DNA of 10,539 nucleotides from an uncultured Bacteroidales bacterium (GTDB lineage: Bacteria > Bacteroidota > Bacteroidia > Bacteroidales > F082). The notes under the pieces are model-generated. The model saw nothing but the letters and a program-made list of their open reading frames with translations. It had not been told where the DNA came from and did not search any database. Below are positions 1-5,738 of the stretch, in pieces. The DNA lies in the NCBI GenBank assembly GCA_937884015.1, contig CALGBV010000308.1, forward strand, positions 1 through 10,539, in the 5' to 3' direction. Made by a program: the position numbers and the translations under genes. Position 1 is the stretch's first letter, and each line of letters starts with the position of its first letter.

Positions 1-2667
1 TCGGAAAACAGCGATACGACATCCTCAAATTTCAATTATCTTGTTAATCTTGAGGAAGTTAAGTTAAAAAACTCAAAGGTCATTTACACCGATGCGCGCT
101 CAAATATGCTGGCCAATGCCGATGGCCTCAATCTTGATGTGAAAGGCAATATGAAGGACAGCGATATTGATGCCGATTTGGCCTTGAAAGCCGAAAACCT
201 TGCTTTGAACATGAAAAGCATCAATCTGAAAACCAATGCTTTATCGCTTGGTTTCGATGGCAATGTGAATGATTTCAACCAAATTGACGGCACGCTGAAG
301 CTGGCTACGCCTGACATTTGCCTGAATTTGGGCGAGGATTACTTGAACAACGATGCGCTGAACTTGACGCTTCCTTTGCATTTCAACCTCGACAATATGT
401 CAGGCACGCTTAATGATGCGCAAATTGCTCTGAATGAATATCTTATTAATCTCGCTGGCGATGTTGAAATGGCAAAAAACGGTGATATCAACATGGATTT
501 GAACCTTAACACCAACACGCTGATTGTTGAAGATGTGATGACTTATCTGCCCGAAAAAGTCGCTAATTCGTTGAGCAGCATGAAGTTTGCCGGAAAGCTT
601 TCCATTGCCGAAGCGCAGGTGAAAGGAACGTTTAACGATTCCTTAATGCCACTGATTACGGCCAAAGTGTTGACCGACAAGGCTTCCGTGAATATTCCGA
701 GCCTGCCTTATCCGTTTACTGATGTCGATTTGCAGGCTTTATTAGATTTGAATCTCAACGAAAAATCGAATGTCGAAGTCTCTCAATTGACAGCAAAATT
801 CCACAATACCAAATTGAATGTCAGCGGTTTTGTCAACGATTTGACCGATGACTTGAATTTCGACCTCAACGCCAAGGCCGATTTGCCGATGGCCGATATC
901 AAGAGTTTTCTGCCGAAAAATATGAAAATCCAGGGGCGCACCGATGTCAATCTGAATGTAAAATTCACTTTGGATGATTTGATGAAATCTTTGGACGATT
1001 ACAACCTCAATCGTCTGACAGCCAATGGAACGCTGAAAATCAAGGATTTCGCATTCGATATGGACACCATTCACGCTGTGGCGCAGAAGTTGGATGTCAA
1101 CCTCACTTTGCCTGCATCGCGCAAAATCAAAGGTCGCAAAGGTGCTTACATCGCATTGGCAAGCGGCAATTTGACGGCACAAGTTGGCAAGGAAATGAAT
1201 GCCAAGCTGAACGATTTCGCCCTGAGTGCAACCGCCGATGATTTTACCGGCGAGATAGGGAAGATGAACCTGAATGCCGACCTGAATTTCAGTAAGTTGG
1301 ATTTCGTTTATGATACCATTAAGGTCAATGCCAATTCGCCGTCGATTACGTTTGTGACGACGCCTTCGAAGCAAAAACCGAAGGATTTGAATGCACGCGT
1401 TACTTTCGACAGCAAGCACATCGATGCCAACATGGGCCAGGCCTATCTGCTCAACACCGAATCGCTGAAAGTGGCGGCAGCGGCGCATCAGGATAAGACG
1501 AAAAACGATTTCCTGAACAAGTGGAATCCAGAGGCCGATTTTTCACTGAAAAACGCTGAGATTCAAGTCGATGGCATCAGCGAAACCATTTATGTCCCGA
1601 ACATTGATTTCCTGTTCAATTCTCACGAATTAGGCTTCAAGAAGAGCACAGTGAAAATCGGGCAGTCCGATATGAGTTTGGAAGGCAACGTGGTGGGCAT
1701 CAAGGAATGGATTGAAGATAACGGCAATCTGATGAAAGGCGAATTGCAATTGACTTCTGAGTTCTTGAATATCAATGAATTGATGGATTTGACATCAGGC
1801 TTGGGCAGTGACCCAGATTCGTTGGCGATGGACGAAACTGTCAGCAAGGAAGACAATCCATTCATCGTGCCGAAAGGCGTCGATTTTTACTTTGGTGTCA
1901 AGACGAAAAAAGCCATTTACGACAATTTCGACCTGAATAATCTTGGCGGACAAATGACCGTGAAAGACGGCACTTTGATTTTGCAGGAAATCGGTTTCAC
2001 CAACAAGGCCGCCGAAATGCAACTCACGGCCATGTACCGCTCGCCGCGCAAAAACCACCTTTTCCTCGGCATGGATTTTCACCTTTTGGATGTACAAATC
2101 AACGACTTGCTGACGATGATTCCTTACATCGACACGCTGGTTCCGATGTTGCGCACTTTCGACGGACAGGCCGAATTTCACATTGCAGCCGAGACTTACC
2201 TCAAATCCAATTATCAGCCGAAGGTATCCACAATGCGTGCCGCCGCTGATATTGAGGGCCAGAACTTGACCGTGAACGACCAGCTTTCGTTTACGAAAAT
2301 CACTGATATGTTGGGTGTTAGCACTGATGGAAGATATAAAATCGACAGTCTGGATATGCAGATGACAGTTTTCAAAGATCAAGTCGATTTGTATCCGTTC
2401 ATGATTTCAATTGGAAAATACAAGGCCGTGGCTTCGGGCCGACAGAATCTGGACAAGACCTGCAGCTACCACATTTCCGTCACCGATTCGCCTTTATTGG
2501 CGCGTCTGGGACTCGATATTTCGGGCAGTCTTGGCAATCTGAAATTCTCTTTGGCACCTTGCAAATATAAAAATCTTTACCGCCCTGAACGCCGCAGCGA
2601 CACGGAAAATATGACGCTTGAATTGAAGCGGAAAATTGCTGCATCGCTGAAAGACAATGTTTTGTAA
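1..2667 (+). CDS. AsmA-family envelope protein, 5'-truncated by window edge
   Basis: The reading frame is open from the first base, so the N-terminus lies outside the window; 888 residues and a TAA stop are visible. The visible part is a long run of alternating polar/hydrophobic beta strands rich in Asn, Asp, Leu and Lys, with recurring patterns such as D-L-N-L and N-A-D-L. This is typical of AsmA/TAM-like beta-groove proteins. The stretch around visible residues 690-725 (MDFHLLDVQINDLLTMIPYI, then a PMLRTFDGQAEFHIAAE-type segment) resembles the AsmA C-terminal region of Bacteroidales proteins as I remember them. Family members are anchored in the inner membrane by an N-terminal helix, span the periplasm, and are linked to outer-membrane lipid homeostasis. 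The membrane anchor cannot be seen here. The methyltransferase gene follows directly, suggesting co-transcription. The family assignment is fairly firm; the cargo or exact role is unknown. Confidence 0.85.
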   Translation, partial: SENSDTTSSNFNYLVNLEEVKLKNSKVIYTDARSNMLANADGLNLDVKGNMKDSDIDADLALKAENLALNMKSINLKTNALSLGFDGNVNDFNQIDGTLKLATPDICLNLGEDYLNNDALNLTLPLHFNLDNMSGTLNDAQIALNEYLINLAGDVEMAKNGDINMDLNLNTNTLIVEDVMTYLPEKVANSLSSMKFAGKLSIAEAQVKGTFNDSLMPLITAKVLTDKASVNIPSLPYPFTDVDLQALLDLNLNEKSNVEVSQLTAKFHNTKLNVSGFVNDLTDDLNFDLNAKADLPMADIKSFLPKNMKIQGRTDVNLNVKFTLDDLMKSLDDYNLNRLTANGTLKIKDFAFDMDTIHAVAQKLDVNLTLPASRKIKGRKGAYIALASGNLTAQVGKEMNAKLNDFALSATADDFTGEIGKMNLNADLNFSKLDFVYDTIKVNANSPSITFVTTPSKQKPKDLNARVTFDSKHIDANMGQAYLLNTESLKVAAAAHQDKTKNDFLNKWNPEADFSLKNAEIQVDGISETIYVPNIDFLFNSHELGFKKSTVKIGQSDMSLEGNVVGIKEWIEDNGNLMKGELQLTSEFLNINELMDLTSGLGSDPDSLAMDETVSKEDNPFIVPKGVDFYFGVKTKKAIYDNFDLNNLGGQMTVKDGTLILQEIGFTNKAAEMQLTAMYRSPRKNHLFLGMDFHLLDVQINDLLTMIPYIDTLVPMLRTFDGQAEFHIAAETYLKSNYQPKVSTMRAAADIEGQNLTVNDQLSFTKITDMLGVSTDGRYKIDSLDMQMTVFKDQVDLYPFMISIGKYKAVASGRQNLDKTCSYHISVTDSPLLARLGLDISGSLGNLKFSLAPCKYKNLYRPERRSDTENMTLELKRKIAASLKDNVL

Positions 2668-2668
2668 T

Positions 2669-3835
2669 ATGTTGAATGAGGTTACGCAACGATATGTCAA
2701 GGAAAACCTTTCGGCTGATGTCAGGAAACTGGCTTTAAAAAAAGCGCCTGCCGATGTCGATTTGCCTTTGGCCTTGCGTCAAATCGAAGCGCGACAAATT
2801 CTGCAAAAGAAGGTGCCATCGTGGAGCGAGAACGACGATTTGCTGTTTCCCATACATCTTTCCGTCGAGCAGTGTTCGTCGGAAGCAACGGCAAATTACA
2901 AGTCCAATTTGCTGAAAGGCAAGACTTTCGCCGATTTGACAGGCGGACTTGGCATAGATTGCCATTTCATTTCAAGGCATTTTGAGCAGGCGCATTATGT
3001 GGAGATGAATCCCGATTTGTGCGAAATTGTGCGGCATAATTTTGAAGTTTTGCAAAGTCCGATTCAAGTGTGGAATGAAACTTCGGAAAGTTTTCTATCG
3101 CATTGCGAACCAATGGATTGTATTTTCATTGACCCAGCGCGACGCGACCAATACGGGCGGAAAACCGTTTCCATTTCCGATTGCACGCCCGATGTGGTGC
3201 AATTGCAGCAAATCATGCTTGAAAAAGCTGAAACTGTGATGATTAAACTTTCGCCAATGCTCGACATATCAAAAGCCCTGAGCGAATTGAACCATGTGAA
3301 GGAAGTTCATATTGTTGCGGTTGCAAATGAATGTAAGGAATTGATTTTCATACTAGAAAGAGACTTTGAAGGTGATGTTCGCTTTGTATGCTCCAATCTT
3401 TTGAGTCAGCAGCCGCAAATGGATTTCACTTTGGAAGCGGAGCAAAATTGCATTTTGGCTTTGGCCGATGGCGTGAAACGTTATCTTTATGAACCCAATG
3501 CTGCGATTATGAAAGGTGGTTTTTTCAAGTCGTTGGCAAAGCGCACCAATACTTTTAAATTACATAAAAACAGCAATTTATACACTTCTGATGATTATGT
3601 TTCTGACTTTCCGGGCCGCATTTTCGAAGTGGAAGGTTGGGCGCATTATAATAAGAAGGTGAAACAGGTTTTGCTGGATGGTGTGGAGAAGGCCAGCATT
3701 GCGGCAAGGAATTTCCCGCTTTCGGTTGCTGAGTTGCGCAAAGCATTGAAAATCGCTGATGGCGACGAAACTTATCTTTTTGCCACAACTTTGAAAGGCG
3801 AGGAAAAGGTGCTAATAAAAACGAAAAAAGCCTGA
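2669..3835 (+). CDS. class I SAM-dependent methyltransferase with THUMP-like C-terminal domain (PG_1098-like)
   Basis: A probable RNA methyltransferase of 388 residues. An N-terminal helical region (about 1-80) precedes a Rossmann-fold domain: the SAM-binding motif DLTGGLGID is at residues 89-97, an acidic residue (E112 in YVEMN) follows the second strand, and DPARR is at 155-159 where DNA/RNA N-methyltransferases usually have DPPY. The C-terminus (about 340-388, with RNFPLSVAELRKALK and YLFATTL) matches the THUMP-like domain of the Porphyromonas PG_1098 family. I infer RNA as substrate from that domain; the modified base is not known to me. The start chosen, ATG 2669, lies one base after the AsmA stop and gives MLNEVTQRYV, which fits family N-termini as I recall them. 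An in-frame ATG at 2657 would add four residues and overlap asmA by 11 bases. The stop codon (3833-3835) sits inside the terminator hairpin. Confidence 0.85.
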   Translation: MLNEVTQRYVKENLSADVRKLALKKAPADVDLPLALRQIEARQILQKKVPSWSENDDLLFPIHLSVEQCSSEATANYKSNLLKGKTFADLTGGLGIDCHFISRHFEQAHYVEMNPDLCEIVRHNFEVLQSPIQVWNETSESFLSHCEPMDCIFIDPARRDQYGRKTVSISDCTPDVVQLQQIMLEKAETVMIKLSPMLDISKALSELNHVKEVHIVAVANECKELIFILERDFEGDVRFVCSNLLSQQPQMDFTLEAEQNCILALADGVKRYLYEPNAAIMKGGFFKSLAKRTNTFKLHKNSNLYTSDDYVSDFPGRIFEVEGWAHYNKKVKQVLLDGVEKASIAARNFPLSVAELRKALKIADGDETYLFATTLKGEEKVLIKTKKA

Positions 3836-3849
3836 AAACCAGGCTTTTT
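3825..3849. terminator. bidirectional intrinsic terminator between convergent genes
   Basis: A perfect 10-base-pair inverted repeat: AAAAAGCCTG (3825-3834), loop AAAAC (3835-3839), CAGGCTTTTT (3840-3849). On the plus strand it runs into T-rich sequence (ttttt c tttttc). On the minus strand the complement continues into TTTTTTCGTTTTTATTAG. It therefore fits a Rho-independent terminator for both the methyltransferase unit and the convergent minus-strand unit, whose last gene ends 24 bases away. The methyltransferase stop codon TGA (3833-3835) straddles the left arm and the loop. Confidence 0.85.
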
Positions 3850-3873
3850 CTTTTTCAATAAATGGATAGCAAT

Positions 3874-4185
3874 TTATCTTTTGTCGGGGATACCGAACTT
3901 GCACCACCAGGTCTGATCGTACTTTTCCTTGATGGATTTCTTGACTTGCAGGGTGTGCTTTTTCAGCACTTCCATGGCAGCGTGGGCTTCTTCGCTCTTC
4001 TTGCGAGCCTCTTCCTGCATCTTGTCGAGTTCGGCTGACAAAGCTTCCAAACGCTTGCAGTCTTCTTCCATCTTCAATAAAATAGATTCGCTGGCACCAG
4101 ATTCCCTTCCAAGACGCTGGTTCCTTTTCACACCTGTGAGAATTAACTTTGACTTTTCGAGTTGGTCTTTAAAAATTTGATACAT
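3874..4185 (-). CDS. small cytosolic coiled-coil protein, function unknown
   Basis: A 103-residue protein beginning MYQIFKDQLEKSKLIL and ending WWCKFGIPDKR. It has no signal peptide and no membrane segment. From about residue 35 to 92 it is dominated by Glu, Lys, Ala, Met and Leu with heptad-like spacing (KMEEDCKRLEALSAELDKMQ and onward), so most of it should form a helical coiled coil. The aromatic WWCKFG tail after the helix and the terminal DKR are likely conserved marks. I recall short hypothetical proteins of similar shape in Bacteroidales, but no assigned function. It lies 38 bases downstream of the GH28 gene on the same strand, has its own candidate promoter, and is followed by the bidirectional terminator. 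It could be read both alone and as the tail of the hydrolase transcript. A link to polysaccharide breakdown is not supported by anything in its sequence. Confidence 0.75.
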   Translation of the reverse strand: MYQIFKDQLEKSKLILTGVKRNQRLGRESGASESILLKMEEDCKRLEALSAELDKMQEEARKKSEEAHAAMEVLKKHTLQVKKSIKEKYDQTWWCKFGIPDKR

Positions 4186-4203
4186 GACTTAAAATTTGGA
4201 GGT

Positions 4204-4212
4204 GCAAAGGTA
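4204..4212 (-). promoter_or_regulatory. candidate -7 promoter element for the coiled-coil gene
   Basis: Read on the minus strand the sequence is TACCTTTGC, a full match to the Bacteroidota -7 consensus TAnnTTTG. It is 18 bases upstream of the ATG at 4185, which predicts a short leader of roughly 12-14 bases. A TTTTTG at 4235-4240 (minus strand), inside the last codons of the GH28 gene, could be the -33 element; its 22-base spacer is slightly long. Confidence 0.6.
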
Positions 4213-4223
4213 CAAAATTCAGT

Positions 4224-5702
4224 TTATTTCCGCTCAAAAATTGTATCCTTTTTCTTGCCATTTGGTTCTATGACTTCGATTTTGCTAATTGCATGATTTT
4301 GAACATCATCCAAGACAATGGCTGTGCGATAATCCTTTTTTAGGGCGGTCAGTTTGATGTTTTTCATCGTCAGGCCATCGACATGACGCACGAAAAAGCC
4401 CCAGGCAGGCAGTTCCATGTGTTGCGAAAACTCGGGATAAGCCTTTGGCATTTCCGGGACTTTGTCCAATTCGTCAAGGCCGACATAGGCATAATGCTTG
4501 TCGCCGCCGCCAGGGAATATGATTTCGATGTTTTCCAAAGTGACATTTTTTATCTTGCTATCCTTCAATCCGATAATTCCGCAAGGCGAAATGTTGCGCG
4601 GCAAATCCTCGACGGGACCTTCATATTCATAACCTGCATCGGGTTTGCTGGCCGCCACTTCGCAATACATATTACTAATGGTGATGCCGTTCATGAAACT
4701 CTGCTTGTCGCGGCGGGCTCCGACATTCAGGTAGATGGCGTTGTCTACATTGACGGCATTCAGTGAATCGACTAATATGTTTTCGCAAATGCCGCCGTCG
4801 ACACTCTGAATGGTGATGGCGCTGCGATAGGTGTCGTAAACGCGGTTGTTGATGATTTTCACATTCTTAAATCCGCCTGCGCCCATGGTGCCGAACTTTA
4901 TGCCGCTGGCGCTGCTACGCGCCGTACAGTTGCGTACTTCAACATTTTGGCAGATTTTCTTGTTGGTGTGCGACTTGAGGCAGATGGCATCATCGCTCGA
5001 GTTGATATAACTGTCTTTCAGCAGAAAACCATCGCAATCCACGATGTCGATGCCGTCGTTGTTCCAGAAAGCGCAGCTTTGAATCCTCACATTGTCGACC
5101 ACAGTGTTTTCGCATTGGTCATACATTGTAACCCAGTTGGCGGCATTACGGAAAGTAACATTCTGTACTTCAATGTTTTTACATTCACGGAAATGCAGCA
5201 GCCGCGGACGGAAACCTTCGCTAACGCGGTCGTTGCTCAAGCGGTCGTTGATGACGCCAGCGTGAACCATTTCGGTGCAGTTGTTGCCCAGTTCGCGCCC
5301 TTGTCCATCAATGCAACCACCGCTGTTGTAAACGCCGATGAGCTTGATGTTTTCCACGCCTTCGGCCATAATCAGGGCGCGGTCACCGATGGCGTTAAAG
5401 CGGTCGTAATCGAAAGGATTGGTACTGCCGACGAGGATGGCGCCTTCGACCAGTTCGATGGTGACATTCGACTTCAGGTGGATGCTGCCCGTAAGGTAAC
5501 GGCCCACCCAGAAACGCAGGGTGCCGCCGCCTTGTTCCGAAATCCAGTCGATGGCATACTGAATGCTGCGCGTGTTCATGGTGACGCCATCGGAGCGGAT
5601 GCCGAATTTCGAGGCGTTGTAGATGGGTTTTGCTTCTTGGGCGGTAATGTTTCCTAAACCAAACAAGACCAAAAGGACTAATGTGATGATTGACTTTTTC
5701 AT
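4224..5702 (-). CDS. glycoside hydrolase family 28 (polygalacturonase-like), exported
   Basis: A 492-residue right-handed beta-helix enzyme expected to cleave galacturonate-type linkages in pectin. Residues 1-21 (MKKSIITLVLLVLFGLGNITA) form a signal peptide without a lipobox cysteine, so a periplasmic location is likely. The pectate-lyase-3 start (YNASKFGIRSDGVTMNTRSI, 28-47) is followed by family signatures NNDGID (214-219) and SSDDAICLKS (235-244), which supply the three acidic residues D216, D237 and D238 expected of GH28. The usual GHG motif is replaced by ASGIKFG (265-271), with Ser266 where the His would be, and the usual RIK motif is replaced by YRSAITIQS (292-300). The C-terminal LPAWGFFVRHVDGLTMKN (431-448) resembles a GH28 subgroup I recall from Bacteroides pectin loci. 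The gene lies 36 bases downstream of the GH106-like gene. Family assignment is firm; exact substrate and mode (endo or exo) are not determined. Confidence 0.9.
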   Translation of the reverse strand: MKKSIITLVLLVLFGLGNITAQEAKPIYNASKFGIRSDGVTMNTRSIQYAIDWISEQGGGTLRFWVGRYLTGSIHLKSNVTIELVEGAILVGSTNPFDYDRFNAIGDRALIMAEGVENIKLIGVYNSGGCIDGQGRELGNNCTEMVHAGVINDRLSNDRVSEGFRPRLLHFRECKNIEVQNVTFRNAANWVTMYDQCENTVVDNVRIQSCAFWNNDGIDIVDCDGFLLKDSYINSSDDAICLKSHTNKKICQNVEVRNCTARSSASGIKFGTMGAGGFKNVKIINNRVYDTYRSAITIQSVDGGICENILVDSLNAVNVDNAIYLNVGARRDKQSFMNGITISNMYCEVAASKPDAGYEYEGPVEDLPRNISPCGIIGLKDSKIKNVTLENIEIIFPGGGDKHYAYVGLDELDKVPEMPKAYPEFSQHMELPAWGFFVRHVDGLTMKNIKLTALKKDYRTAIVLDDVQNHAISKIEVIEPNGKKKDTIFERK

Positions 5703-5724
5703 ATACAGATTTCTTTTGCGTTTA

Positions 5725-5732
5725 CAAAAATA
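5725..5732 (-). promoter_or_regulatory. candidate -7 element upstream of the GH28 gene
   Basis: On the minus strand this reads TATTTTTG, matching TAnnTTTG, in the 36-base gap between the GH106-like stop and the GH28 start; it begins 30 bases before the ATG. No convincing TTTG -33 element is seen at the expected distance, so this may be a weak internal promoter or chance in AT-rich sequence. Confidence 0.35.
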
Positions 5733-5738
5733 GGTATT

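Noticed and set aside
742..1488. A 248-codon open frame antisense to the AsmA-like gene
   Set aside because: Its composition (many Gln, Ile, Arg, His and low-complexity runs) is that of a codon-bias shadow. It resembles no family I know, and the sense frame is clearly coding.
1..2667. Repeated D-L-N-L and N-A-D-L patterns as a tandem repeat or phase-variable tract
   Set aside because: The repetition is loose and only at protein level, as expected of AsmA beta strands. No DNA repeat unit with fixed length is visible.
2657..2668. ATG at 2657 as the methyltransferase start
   Set aside because: Possible, and it would overlap asmA by 11 bases, but it adds only MFCN. The next ATG at 2669 gives an N-terminus closer to the family, so it was preferred without certainty.
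4947..5657. A 236-codon plus-strand open frame opposite the GH28 gene
   Set aside because: It lies wholly antisense to a strong GH28 match and is rich in Val, Asp and Ala without motifs, which is explained by the sense codon usage.
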